Shown here in pieces: positions 35,817 to 44,665 of a stretch of 64,000 bases of DNA. Within the stretch, counting starts at the first letter, position 1; each line of letters opens with the position of its first letter. This DNA comes from Paenibacillus antibioticophila (GTDB taxonomy: Bacteria; Bacillota; Bacilli; Paenibacillales; Paenibacillaceae): assembly GCF_000455265.1 (NCBI RefSeq), contig NZ_HG005141.1, positions 330,815-394,814 of the forward strand. The letters are read 5' to 3'. Both the position numbers and the translations under genes were made by a program. The notes under the pieces are model-generated. The model had not been told where the DNA came from, did not search any database, and saw nothing but the letters and a program-made list of their open reading frames with translations.

Positions 35817-36107
35817 TCTTGCCCTAACTTCGCGCTTATTGGCTTCAACTGCAATGCAGTTTGCACATGAATATGTCTAAGCTGCATTGCAATACGCTTG
35901 TCGCCTATGCGCACAAACAGGATAATCAGACTGGCCATTCCAGTCTTGCTTCGAACTTCACTCGTCCTACCTAATCAGCCTCATTCTGGTCACGCTTCAG
36001 TGAAGTCTGCAGTGCATCAGCTCCATCCGGCACAGTATAGCCGGATGACGAGCCTATACTGAATCGGAGTGCTTTGGCTACCGCATGAAGGGCTGTGTGT
36101 GAGCTAC

Positions 36108-36129
36108 TATAGTGCATTTCAGCACTATA
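36108..36129. repeat. Perfect 8-6-8 hairpin
   Basis: TATAGTGC, loop ATTTCA, GCACTATA. Same stem and geometry as the core of the 51-bp array at 24-26 kb, but a lone copy. No T-run follows, so it is unlikely to be a terminator. Confidence 0.75.
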
Positions 36130-36163
36130 ATGCCGAACTCAAGAGCCTGCTTAAAGGGCATAA

Positions 36164-36281
36164 GTGTGAAGTGTGCTGTAGAAGCGAAGCGTTCGCCTTT
36201 GTGAGTGGATTCCTACAATCCCAGATTTTATTTAATCAAAAGGAATCCGCGAACAACAGCGATCGTAAGCACACTTCACAC
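36164..36281 (-). repeat. Inverted-repeat element, copy 3 (118 bp, opposite orientation)
   Basis: Outer stem GTGTGAAGTGTGCT / AGCACACTTCACAC, perfect over 14 bp. Inner stem GTGGATTCCT / AGGAATCCGC. The conserved core (CGATCGCTGTTGTTCGCGGA) reads on the minus strand. Both stems differ from copies 1 and 2 but keep pairing. Confidence 0.85.
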
Positions 36282-36339
36282 GTTGCCCCAGCAACGCAGA
36301 ATCATTAATCCGGCTTTTATTGCTGTTTAAACATTGTGC

Positions 36340-36363
36340 TGCGCACTTGCACTAAAGTGCGCA
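36340..36363. repeat. Perfect 9-6-9 hairpin
   Basis: TGCGCACTT, loop GCACTA, AAGTGCGCA. It lies 90 bp before the ABC transporter gene. It has the same loop length as the 36108 hairpin and the arrays. It could be a terminator-like or regulator site, but no T-run follows. Confidence 0.7.
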
Positions 36364-36452
36364 AAAGCGGCGAGTTAAGCTGGATAACCTTATAAATTCC
36401 TTAGAATTATCCTGTACTCTGGTCTCATCACTAGAGAAAAGGATGAAGCCTT

Positions 36453-37160
36453 ATGAACGATATTCTGCTGAAGACACAGGATTTATGCAAGTCCTTTAAA
36501 GGACAAAAAGCGGTACATCATGTCTCCTTATCCATTCCGGAGAATACTGTATATGGACTTTTAGGCCCAAATGGCGCGGGAAAATCTACCCTACTAAAAA
36601 TGCTGACGGGCATGCTTCGCCCAACCTCAGGCAGTATTCTGTTCCGGGGGGAGGATTGGACCCGCCGTCATTTATCACAAATTGGCGCCTTGATCGAGTC
36701 TCCCCCGTTATATGAAAATTTAACGGCAAGGGAAAATCTGAAGGTTAGAGCCACACTGCTCGGTCTGCCTGATTCGCGCATGGATGAGGCGCTGCAGGTG
36801 GTGGGGCTGAATCACACCGGCAAGAAGCGCTCGGGTCAGTTCTCAATGGGAATGAAGCAGCGTCTTGGCATTGCTATTGCCCTGCTCAACCATCCCAAGC
36901 TGCTCATTCTCGACGAACCCTCTAACGGGCTTGATCCGATTGGCATTCAGGAGCAGCGTGAGATGATTCGCTCCCTAACGAAGCATGGAATCACCGTCAT
37001 CTTATCCAGTCATGTACTGTCAGAGGTGGAGCAGGTTGCTGATCACATCGGAATAATGGCAGGGGGCGTTCTGGCCTATCAGAGTGTTATCCTTCCCGGC
37101 GAAAGTCTGGAGTCCTTATTTATGCAGATTGTCTCAGAGCATCAGAGGGAGGAACGCTAA
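36453..37160 (+). CDS. Lantibiotic-immunity-type ABC transporter ATPase
   Basis: A 235-residue ATPase with Walker A GPNGAGKST (about 38-46), signature FSMGMKQR, Walker B LLILDEPSNGLD and the H-loop in ILSSHVLSEVEQ. It is of the BcrA/SpaF/NisF class, in which the ATPase powers two dissimilar permeases that expel lantibiotics or bacitracin from the membrane. It is followed at once by those two permeases and a two-component system. No lantibiotic precursor or modification gene is in sight, so this is more likely resistance than self-immunity. Confidence 0.9.
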   Translation: MNDILLKTQDLCKSFKGQKAVHHVSLSIPENTVYGLLGPNGAGKSTLLKMLTGMLRPTSGSILFRGEDWTRRHLSQIGALIESPPLYENLTARENLKVRATLLGLPDSRMDEALQVVGLNHTGKKRSGQFSMGMKQRLGIAIALLNHPKLLILDEPSNGLDPIGIQEQREMIRSLTKHGITVILSSHVLSEVEQVADHIGIMAGGVLAYQSVILPGESLESLFMQIVSEHQREER

Positions 37161-37161
37161 A

Positions 37162-37893
37162 ATGAGGGTATACATTCATGCCGAGCTGCTAAAATTGAGA
37201 CGAACCTTTACCGCCAGACTTGTCTGGCTAGCTCCCTTGCTGACCCTGCTGCTATGCGCCGGACTGATGGCCGGCACCTTCTTTCAGACCGCTAGCTATA
37301 ACTGGTGGTATACGATGATTCTGCCAGGAGCACTATCGCTTATGAGTATCGGAATGATTCAGAAGGATCGAAAAAAGCTGAAATACCGTGCCATTTTTGG
37401 ACTTCCAGCTTCTCTTGGCAAGGTCTGGCTAGGCAAAATCGGGGCTATCTCCCTCGTGCTCTTCGCCTCAACCTTTCTTTTGTTTGCGGGGATTACGCTC
37501 AGTGGATTTGTGCTTCCCTCTGCCCTGAATTTGAAAGATAGCTTGACTGCCTTTTCATTGCTTGTCCTCACCGTTCTCTGGCAGATTCCGCTGTGCATGT
37601 ATTTGACCATGAGACTCGGCATGTACGGTGCATTACTCTTGAATCTCTTGGGAAATGTGATGGCTATAGGTTCATTTGCGACTACAGAACTGTGGTGGGT
37701 CATTCCCTATGCTATTCCCGCCAGACTGATGTGCCCTGTAATAAATACACTCCCCAATGGTCTGCCTGTGCCGGCGGGAGATCCGCTGCTGGAGCAAGGT
37801 GTTCTTTTGCCGGGAGTTCTGATTGCGCTGGGCTGGTTCCTGTTACTGTCATTGCTGACAATGCAGGCTTTCAAACGTCGGGAGGCACGATAA
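37162..37893 (+). CDS. Lantibiotic-immunity-type ABC permease (MutE/SpaE-like)
   Basis: A 243-residue permease with six predicted helices and the typical opening YIHAELLKLRRTFTARLVWLAPLLTLLL. The ATG at 37162 follows GAGGAACGCTAAA and sits right after the ATPase stop. An earlier in-frame ATG inside the ATPase gene is not credible. It pairs with the next gene as the membrane half of the exporter. Confidence 0.85.
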   Translation: MRVYIHAELLKLRRTFTARLVWLAPLLTLLLCAGLMAGTFFQTASYNWWYTMILPGALSLMSIGMIQKDRKKLKYRAIFGLPASLGKVWLGKIGAISLVLFASTFLLFAGITLSGFVLPSALNLKDSLTAFSLLVLTVLWQIPLCMYLTMRLGMYGALLLNLLGNVMAIGSFATTELWWVIPYAIPARLMCPVINTLPNGLPVPAGDPLLEQGVLLPGVLIALGWFLLLSLLTMQAFKRREAR

Positions 37894-37894
37894 A

Positions 37895-38656
37895 ATGACG
37901 ACTTACTGGCGCAGCTTCTACTCTGAGCTGATTAAGCTCAAGCGACAGCCCCTAGTGTGGATCCATCTGCTTGTTCCGCTTGCCGGTATCGCTATCTTTC
38001 TTGGTTACTATGGCTACACCCCTTTCTCTCCAGCGAGCAAAATAAGCGCTTATATGCAGGTGCTGGCTATTGCCTTTCCAACCATGATCGGAATCGTATG
38101 CAGTGTCGCCGCAGATCAGGAGGCCTCCGCCGGGAACTATCAACAGTTGCTTGTCTCGCCGAACCGGCTCGCCTCTCTTGCTGCAAAGCTTACCCTGCTC
38201 CTGCTCTTGGGGTATTGCAGTTCTCTTCTCGCTGCTGCGGGATTTGGGGCAGGCTTTATGTACATCTTGAAGCAGCAGGCCATTTTTGATCCGGTCTTCT
38301 ATGTAGAAGCCGCCTCCCTCTTATTCGGAAGCTGCCTATTTCTCTACTTCCTGCACCTGTTCATTAGTCTGCGCTTCGGCAAGGGAGCCTCCATTGGGCT
38401 AGGGATCGTAGAGAGCCTGGTTGGCGCATTGCTCCTCACCGGATTGGGTGATCATATCTGGATATACTTCCCCAGTGCTTGGCCTATCCGGATGATAACC
38501 ATCTGGATGCAGTATGGCATAGCAAGCAGAGACATGCTACCCGCCGAACTATTACTCTGGCCAGGTATTCTATGGTGTACAGGCGCAACGGTGATCAGCA
38601 TGATAATATTAGGACATTGGTATGGACGTTGGGAAGGAGCCCAATCCGTGGAGTAA
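37895..38656 (+). CDS. Lantibiotic-immunity-type ABC permease (MutG/SpaG-like)
   Basis: A 253-residue permease starting TYWRSFYSELIKLKRQPLVW, with six predicted helices. The pattern VAADQEASAGNYQQLLVSPN is typical of MutG-like subunits. Its ATG follows the previous stop by one base, so the two subunits are made together. Confidence 0.85.
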   Translation: MTTYWRSFYSELIKLKRQPLVWIHLLVPLAGIAIFLGYYGYTPFSPASKISAYMQVLAIAFPTMIGIVCSVAADQEASAGNYQQLLVSPNRLASLAAKLTLLLLLGYCSSLLAAAGFGAGFMYILKQQAIFDPVFYVEAASLLFGSCLFLYFLHLFISLRFGKGASIGLGIVESLVGALLLTGLGDHIWIYFPSAWPIRMITIWMQYGIASRDMLPAELLLWPGILWCTGATVISMIILGHWYGRWEGAQSVE

Positions 38657-38706
38657 TCAAGTTATGAAAATACACAGGTTGGCAAGGAGCAGAGGAGGGG
38701 ATGACA

Positions 38707-39366
38707 TTGGCACATATTCTTGCTGTAGACGATGAACCGGCTGTTTTGGCCCTGCTGCAACATACCTTACAAAAGGAGGGTCATTTAGTAACGGTTCTAT
38801 CAGAAGCATCGTTAGTATTGGATACACAGCTGGGAAGCTTTGATCTTATCTTGCTGGATGTGATGATGCCCGGAATCGATGGATTCACCCTTTGCCGGCA
38901 AATTCGCGAAAAGGTGGACTGTCCGATTCTATTTCTAACCGCAAGGTCTATGGAGTCAGACATCATGGAGGGACTTGGTGTTGGAGCAGATGATTATTTG
39001 ACCAAGCCCTTCGGGGCAGGTGAACTGCGAGCCCGCGTTCATGCCCACCTAAGGCGGGAAAAACGAGAACGGCGGAATATCTATTCCGTGGGTGAAGCTT
39101 ATTTCAACTTATCGGGCAAGGAGCTTATAGTAAATGAACGTCCGGTTCCATTGACTCGCAGTGAGTATATGATCTGTGAATTTCTTGCTCTGCACCGCGG
39201 ACAGGTCTTTTCCAGAGAACAGATTTACGAGGCCGTCTTCGGTTATGACAGAGATAGTGATTCTTCTACCATTGTGGAGCATATCAAGAATATCCGGGGT
39301 AAATTAAACCGGCTGCAATTTGCTCCCTTTGAGACCGTATGGGGGATCGGATATCGATGGAAATAA
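38707..39366 (+). CDS. Response regulator, OmpR/SpaR-like
   Basis: About 219 residues. The receiver domain has the acidic pair in VDDE, phospho-acceptor Asp in LILLDVMMPG (near 52) and Lys in LTKPFG. The winged-helix output domain ends FETVWGIGYRWK. The TTG at 38707 has AGGAGG at 8 nt; an ATG 6 nt earlier (38701) is only 2 nt from the same site. It overlaps the kinase gene by 10 nt. It probably activates the upstream ABC genes in response to a peptide antibiotic. Confidence 0.9.
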   Translation: MAHILAVDDEPAVLALLQHTLQKEGHLVTVLSEASLVLDTQLGSFDLILLDVMMPGIDGFTLCRQIREKVDCPILFLTARSMESDIMEGLGVGADDYLTKPFGAGELRARVHAHLRREKRERRNIYSVGEAYFNLSGKELIVNERPVPLTRSEYMICEFLALHRGQVFSREQIYEAVFGYDRDSDSSTIVEHIKNIRGKLNRLQFAPFETVWGIGYRWK

Positions 39367-40754
39367 TCAACCCCAAGCCCAGACGCTCAGCGACCCGCTT
39401 GCGTACGCTCTTTCTGAAGTATCTGGCTATTTTTGGTGTCGGGACCATCTGCTTGCTGCTCATGATGGTCTTTCTGTTCTCCTTGTCCCTATCTTCGGGG
39501 ATTCTGTTGCCCGCCAACTATGCGGAAAAACAGGTAGCAGAGGTTCGAACCGCCATTTTAGCCGGTCAGCAGCTGCCGGCGGAGGACCCGGAGCGACTAT
39601 ATATATACGGGAGATATACCCCGGAAGGAACCCTGCTGGAAGGAAGCCTGGCTGTCAAGCCAGGGAGCCGGATCTGGAATCGGCTGCAGGCTGCAGATTC
39701 AACGTATGATTTTCCATACGGGTATTTAAAGGTGTCCTTTCAAAATGAAATTTATATGTTTCGTTATCTTCTTACGGTACAGTTCCACAATCCTTCGCTG
39801 CGAGGAATCTTCCCGCATGTGGAGTTTATCCTGCTGGTTATTTTTTGCATTGCTTTTCTGGGAGGAACCATCGGACTGTCCTCTTCCTTTGGCCGAAGGC
39901 TGGCTGACAAGATGAGCGTCCTTCAAGAGACCACCCGAAAAATACAGGCCGAGGATCTGAATTTCACGGTACAATTCAGCGGGATTGCAGAAATTGACCA
40001 CATCCTTCAATCCATGGATCAAATGAAGACTGCACTCAAGAAGTCACTTACGCAGCAATGGAGGCTTGAGCAAAATCGGCGAATGCAAATCTCCGCATTA
40101 GCTCATGATATCAAGACACCCCTAACGATTATCCGCGGTAATGCAGAGCTTCTCTCCGAGACAGAACAGACAGAGGAACAGAAGCTGTATACGGAGTATA
40201 TTACAGATAGTACCGCTCAGTTGGAGAGCTATATGAAGTCGCTGATTGAAATGGTTTATGCAGAAAGCTCCCTCTCTTATCATCCAGCAGCTATAGACCT
40301 GCAGAAATTTAAGGACAAGCTAAGCGGACAAATGCTGGCATTAGCTGCCCCAATAGATATCTCGGTGTCTTGTGTCTCAGTCCCCGGATTGCCTGACTCC
40401 CTGCACGGCGATTCCGCATTGCTGGAAAGAGCCTTGATGAATATCATTTCCAATGCTATGGATCATGCCCCTGGAGGAAGTACGGTCAAGATGACGATCG
40501 GAATGGAGGATGACTATATCCGGTTTTGTATAACCGATGAGGGTCCAGGCTTCTCGCCTGAGGTGCTTCGACGAGCGGCCGAGCAGTTCTATATGGGGGA
40601 TTCCTCCCGAAGGCTGCAAGGACATTATGGCATGGGTTTATATATTGCCCGATTTATAGCCCAACTGCACGGCGGAAATCTGAACATTGCGAATAGAACT
40701 TCCTGCCCCGGTGGTGAAGTATCACTTGATATTCCAGCATTTCGACAAAATTAG
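39357..40754 (+). CDS. Sensor histidine kinase, SpaK/NisK-like
   Basis: A 465-residue kinase with a helix near 22-48, an extracellular loop of about 90 residues, and a second helix near 150-172. A HAMP-like linker, the H-box SALAHDIKTPLTII and ATP-binding boxes (NIISNAMDHA, DEGPGFS, GMGLYIA) follow. The short extracellular domain between two helices fits peptide-sensing kinases. ATG 39357 lies inside the regulator's last codons, showing coupling. It forms a five-gene resistance module with the ABC genes. Confidence 0.88.
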   Translation: MEIINPKPRRSATRLRTLFLKYLAIFGVGTICLLLMMVFLFSLSLSSGILLPANYAEKQVAEVRTAILAGQQLPAEDPERLYIYGRYTPEGTLLEGSLAVKPGSRIWNRLQAADSTYDFPYGYLKVSFQNEIYMFRYLLTVQFHNPSLRGIFPHVEFILLVIFCIAFLGGTIGLSSSFGRRLADKMSVLQETTRKIQAEDLNFTVQFSGIAEIDHILQSMDQMKTALKKSLTQQWRLEQNRRMQISALAHDIKTPLTIIRGNAELLSETEQTEEQKLYTEYITDSTAQLESYMKSLIEMVYAESSLSYHPAAIDLQKFKDKLSGQMLALAAPIDISVSCVSVPGLPDSLHGDSALLERALMNIISNAMDHAPGGSTVKMTIGMEDDYIRFCITDEGPGFSPEVLRRAAEQFYMGDSSRRLQGHYGMGLYIARFIAQLHGGNLNIANRTSCPGGEVSLDIPAFRQN

Positions 40755-40771
40755 ATTCTTTTTTCGCAGAG

Positions 40772-40807
40772 TTTACGTAGAATTAAAGATTTTACACAGA
40801 GTTTACA
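40772..40807 (+). promoter_or_regulatory. Candidate PhoP box upstream of ppk
   Basis: Four TT(T/A)ACA-like repeats: TTTACG (40772), TTAAAG (40783), TTTACA (40791), TTTACA (40802). Each pair is 11 bp apart, the spacing of B. subtilis PhoP boxes. A TACAAT -10-like sequence follows at 40839-40844. This suggests phosphate-starvation control of polyphosphate kinase. Confidence 0.5.
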
Positions 40808-40934
40808 AAACCAAGCACCTCCTTTTTTTCAGATTATGTACAATAAAAGGGATGCAGGCAATACAGCACAAAGTCAACCGAATCGTGCTTGCCTGGCTAT
40901 ATTTTGAACTTGTACTTAACGGAGGCAAGGTCAT

Positions 40935-43064
40935 ATGGAGCTTACGGATTATAAAAAACAAGGACCCCGTTATTTGAACCGCGATCTTAGCTGGGTCGAA
41001 TTTAATCGCCGCGTGTTGATGGAAGCAAAGGATGTTACCACCCCCTTATTGGAAAGGGCTAAATTTCTATCGATCGTGTCGAGTAATCTGGATGAGTTCA
41101 TGAGTGTTCGCGTGGCCGGCATTCAGGACCAGATCCGTGCCGGATATTCCAAGAAGGACTTCTCCGGCTATACCCCTGAAGGTCTGTATAAACGTCTGAT
41201 TTCCCGGGTATCGGCCATGGTCTCCGAGCAATACCGGACTTTTAGAGACATATTGAGACAGCTGGCAAAAGAAAACATCGTCTTCCTTGACTATGCTGAG
41301 CTTAACGGAGTGCAGCGCAAAGCCATGGAGACGTATTACCATGATATCGTATTCCCGGTACTCACCCCGATGGCCGTCGATCAGAGCCGCCCCTTTCCCC
41401 TCGTTCACAACGGCTTTGTTTATTTGGCGGTTGTACTTATGCGCGATAATGGAGCTGTCCGGAATGATGATGAAGAGGATCAGGAGCCTTACTTTGCAAT
41501 CGTGCAAATTCCTTCCAACCTGTCTCGCATTATTCCGCTTCCGCATAACTCCAATAGCAAGAAGCAGTCCTTCATTCTGATTGAAGAGCTGATCCGTCAT
41601 CATATTCAGACGCTGTTCAGCGGCTATGTTCCCCTTGCGGTGCATGAATTCAGGCTAACGCGCAATGCTGACCTGGCATTGGATGAAGAAGGCGCCGAAG
41701 ACCTGCTGGAAGAGATCGAGAAGGAGCTGCGCAAGCGGCGCTGGGGCGCGCCCGTCCGTCTCGAGATCGAGGAAGGCTTCCATCCTTATGCGCTTGAAGT
41801 GCTGCAGGAGGAGTTCGAGATTCAGGACGCCGTGTTCGAGATCGACGGTCCCCTTGACTTGGGATTTCTGGGCAAGCTGCCCGGTGCCGTGAAAGGCTAT
41901 TCCCGGCTGCGCTATCCTCAGATCGATCCGGTATACCCGTGGGAGTTCGCGGATAATGAGGATTTCTTCGATGTCCTGAAGCAAAGAGATGTACTGGTCT
42001 ATCATCCTTATGAGAGCTTTGACGCGGTCACGGATTTTATTGTCCAAGCCTCAGAGGACCCGGCTGTTATGGCTATTAAGATGACCTTATATCGGGTCAG
42101 CGGTAACTCTCCGCTCATTCAGGCGCTGGCTAAAGCTGCGGAATCGGGCAAGCAGGTAACGGTGGTCGTGGAGCTAAAAGCACGGTTTGATGAGGAGCGG
42201 AATATTGCGTGGGCAAGAAAGCTGGAGAAGGCCGGATGCCATGTCGTCTACGGGCTGATCGGGCTGAAAACCCATGCCAAGGTCCTTCTTGTCATTCGGC
42301 AGGAAGGGCGGGAATTGAAGCGTTATGTCCATATGGGAACCGGAAATTATAACGATACGACAGCCCGGCTCTACACGGATATTGGTCTGTTCTCAACCAA
42401 TCCGGCGATCGGGGAAGATGCTTCCCAGCTATTTAACCTGATTACCGGGTATTCCGATGCCGACCAATGGCAAGCCATCACGGTAGCTCCTACAGGGATG
42501 AAGGACCGGCTGTTCAGCTTGATTCAGAGAGAAGCAGAGCATGCGGCCGCAGGGCGTCCAGCCAAAATTATTGCCAAAATGAATTCCTTATCCAATCAGG
42601 AAATGATCGATGAATTATACGTGGCCTCCGGCGCCGGTGTGGATATCGAGCTTGTGGTTCGCGGCGTATGCTGCTTGCGCCCTGGTGTCGAAGGCTTGAG
42701 TGAGCGGATCAAGGTGCGCAGTATCGTGGACCGGTTCCTGGAGCACTCGCGAATTTACTATTTTGAAAATGGCGGAAATCCGGAGGTCTGGTTGTCCAGC
42801 GCGGACTGGATGACACGTAACCTGACCCGGCGGCTTGAGATCATGTGTCCAGTGACCAGCTCATCCAACCGGGAGGCCCTGGAACAAATTATGAAGCTGA
42901 CACTGGCTGATAATGTGAAGGCCAAAAGACTGCTGCCTAACGGCAAATACGAGCCGATCCGCAGCTCCGAACCGGCCCTTCGCAGCCAGTTCGAAGCCCT
43001 TGATATCAGCGCATGGAAGCCGGTTGAAGCTCCCATTCCAGCTTCCGTCCCCAAGCTTTCTTGA
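40935..43064 (+). CDS. ppk1: Polyphosphate kinase 1
   Basis: A 709-residue PPK1 that reversibly makes polyphosphate from ATP. The N-terminal domain starts RYLNRDLSWVEFNRRVLMEA. Two phospholipase-D-like domains carry the catalytic histidines in GLKTHAKVLLV and VHMGTGNYND. The C-terminus has VWLSSADWMTRNLTRR. GGAGG lies 11 nt before ATG. Its 3' end overlaps that of the opposite exopolyphosphatase gene by 59 bp. Confidence 0.96.
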   Translation: MELTDYKKQGPRYLNRDLSWVEFNRRVLMEAKDVTTPLLERAKFLSIVSSNLDEFMSVRVAGIQDQIRAGYSKKDFSGYTPEGLYKRLISRVSAMVSEQYRTFRDILRQLAKENIVFLDYAELNGVQRKAMETYYHDIVFPVLTPMAVDQSRPFPLVHNGFVYLAVVLMRDNGAVRNDDEEDQEPYFAIVQIPSNLSRIIPLPHNSNSKKQSFILIEELIRHHIQTLFSGYVPLAVHEFRLTRNADLALDEEGAEDLLEEIEKELRKRRWGAPVRLEIEEGFHPYALEVLQEEFEIQDAVFEIDGPLDLGFLGKLPGAVKGYSRLRYPQIDPVYPWEFADNEDFFDVLKQRDVLVYHPYESFDAVTDFIVQASEDPAVMAIKMTLYRVSGNSPLIQALAKAAESGKQVTVVVELKARFDEERNIAWARKLEKAGCHVVYGLIGLKTHAKVLLVIRQEGRELKRYVHMGTGNYNDTTARLYTDIGLFSTNPAIGEDASQLFNLITGYSDADQWQAITVAPTGMKDRLFSLIQREAEHAAAGRPAKIIAKMNSLSNQEMIDELYVASGAGVDIELVVRGVCCLRPGVEGLSERIKVRSIVDRFLEHSRIYYFENGGNPEVWLSSADWMTRNLTRRLEIMCPVTSSSNREALEQIMKLTLADNVKAKRLLPNGKYEPIRSSEPALRSQFEALDISAWKPVEAPIPASVPKLS

Positions 43065-44541
43065 AGTTCTTGGCCGCAGCCTCCAACTGCCTGGTCTCCA
43101 GGTAAGGATGGCTGCGGCTTTTTAGCTTCAACAGCAAGGTATCCTCCGTAATCTCGGTTTCCATCTCTTCGATGTTCTGCGTCTCTCCTGCATCCAGGGC
43201 AATGGACAATTCCACCAGGGACCCCAGCCTCAGAATTTCTTCCTCATCCTTCTCCTTCAACAGCTCTGCATACTCCTCGAGGTTTAACTTCTTGGCATGA
43301 TTGGAAGGGAAATCCGCAATGAAGGCGCACAATATCGCTTCACGATGATTGAGCGCGCCAAGCGGCGCATGGGTTAACCAATACAGGGTATGCTTATCGT
43401 ACTGGTGATAGCGAATCGCTCCGCCGATTTTATAAAGCATGCAGGCAGCCTTGAGCAGCCCAGTGACCGCAGGATCCGCATCATCTATAGCTTTGTATAA
43501 CTGCTCCGCATAACGGCTGATTTGATGGAAATGGGCTTGGGGCGTCCGGGTATGGAAGGCCAGCAAGGACTCCGTCTGCCGCTGCAGCACCTCGCTTGCA
43601 GGCGGGACGTCTATGCCCAGCGTATCCTGCAGGAGTCCTTCGCGCAATCCCGTACCGCTGACCAAACAGCACGAGGCCTGACAGCGGTCAAACACTGCTT
43701 GCAGAATCAGAATGCCGGGAACGATAATATCGGCTCGCGCTTTGGACAGGCCATCGATCTTTCTGCGCTTCTCCAATGAAAGCTGTGGCAGTGTCTCGGC
43801 ATAATATTGAACGCCCTCCGGCTCCACACAATAATGATGGGCCAATCGCAGCGGATAATTCCGCCGCCGTTGATCCATCTTGCTAAGCGTCCGAATCGTC
43901 CCTCCCAAGCCGATGAGCGGCAGGCCCGAATGACTCTCCATCCAGGACTCCTTCTCCATAAGCTGCCCCACCGCATTGCGAAGCCGTCTACAGTTCTCTT
44001 CTGTCCAGGTTTCCTCCCCTGCTCCGAACTGAACCTGGGCATTCACAGCTCCAAGCGGCAGGGAAACACTGCCTACCAGATGCCGGTTGCGGAATAACGT
44101 AATCTCGGTGCTCCCTCCGCCGATATCGACAATGAAGCCGTCCTCAACAGCCATGCCTCCTGCTACGGCGATAAAGCCGAAGTATGCCTCCTGCTCGCCG
44201 GTAAGAACCTCGATCTCCATCCCGGTGTCCCGCTCCAGAATGGCCTTGATCTCGGAGGTATTCGCTGCATTCCGGATAGCTGCTGTTGCCGCAATGCGAA
44301 TCTTCGTGCAGCTATAGGCCGAGCATACCTCGCTGAATTGCCGCAAGATCGGCACAATAGATTGAATGCCTTCCTGATGCATCATGCCGTCCGCACTCAT
44401 TTTCTCGCTCAACCGGGCCGATTCCTTGAATTCATTAATCAACCTGTATGCACGGCCCTCCGCCGCGGACTCATAAATGGCAAGCCGGATGGAGTTAGAT
44501 CCGATATCGATAATCCCAATATTCACGTAATTATTTTGCAT
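43006..44541 (-). CDS. ppx: Exopolyphosphatase, Ppx/GppA family
   Basis: A 511-residue ASKHA-fold phosphatase. Phosphate-1 motif IGIIDIGSNSIRLAIYE, phosphate-2 motif VDIGGGSTEITLF, a catalytic Glu likely in TGEQEAYFGF, then a C-terminal HD-like helical domain (from about 320), as in the long Ppx class. It degrades polyphosphate or pppGpp. It converges on ppk1 with a 59-bp overlap, so the two genes share their last codons on opposite strands. Start ATG at 44541 has a GGGAG about 12 nt away. Confidence 0.92.
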   Translation of the reverse strand: MQNNYVNIGIIDIGSNSIRLAIYESAAEGRAYRLINEFKESARLSEKMSADGMMHQEGIQSIVPILRQFSEVCSAYSCTKIRIAATAAIRNAANTSEIKAILERDTGMEIEVLTGEQEAYFGFIAVAGGMAVEDGFIVDIGGGSTEITLFRNRHLVGSVSLPLGAVNAQVQFGAGEETWTEENCRRLRNAVGQLMEKESWMESHSGLPLIGLGGTIRTLSKMDQRRRNYPLRLAHHYCVEPEGVQYYAETLPQLSLEKRRKIDGLSKARADIIVPGILILQAVFDRCQASCCLVSGTGLREGLLQDTLGIDVPPASEVLQRQTESLLAFHTRTPQAHFHQISRYAEQLYKAIDDADPAVTGLLKAACMLYKIGGAIRYHQYDKHTLYWLTHAPLGALNHREAILCAFIADFPSNHAKKLNLEEYAELLKEKDEEEILRLGSLVELSIALDAGETQNIEEMETEITEDTLLLKLKSRSHPYLETRQLEAAAKNFKKAWGRKLEWELQPASMR

Positions 44542-44665
44542 GGTATGTAATGGCTCCCGTATTTTCTGAACTATTTTATCTCACTTTACCCTAAATAGAG
44601 GCGAATTTAAACTTGTTACTGATTAAAATTCCACTATTTCATCTGTATAAGACTCTTGTTTGCAA

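Larger units (their letters stand above)
34733..36452. other. Gene-free, repeat-rich intergenic region (1.7 kb)
   Basis: No open frame here has a ribosome site or a recognisable product. The stretch holds three inverted-repeat elements (34804, 35698, 36164), two copies of a following 65-bp segment (34987-35050 and 35842-35905), four short AT-rich repeats (35258-35441) and two perfect hairpins (36108, 36340). It separates the glycan operon from the lantibiotic-type exporter. Confidence 0.7.

Noticed and set aside
35167..36308. Small open frames in the 34.7-36.4 kb gap
   Set aside because: They lie inside repeats, lack ribosome sites and have low-complexity or arbitrary sequence.
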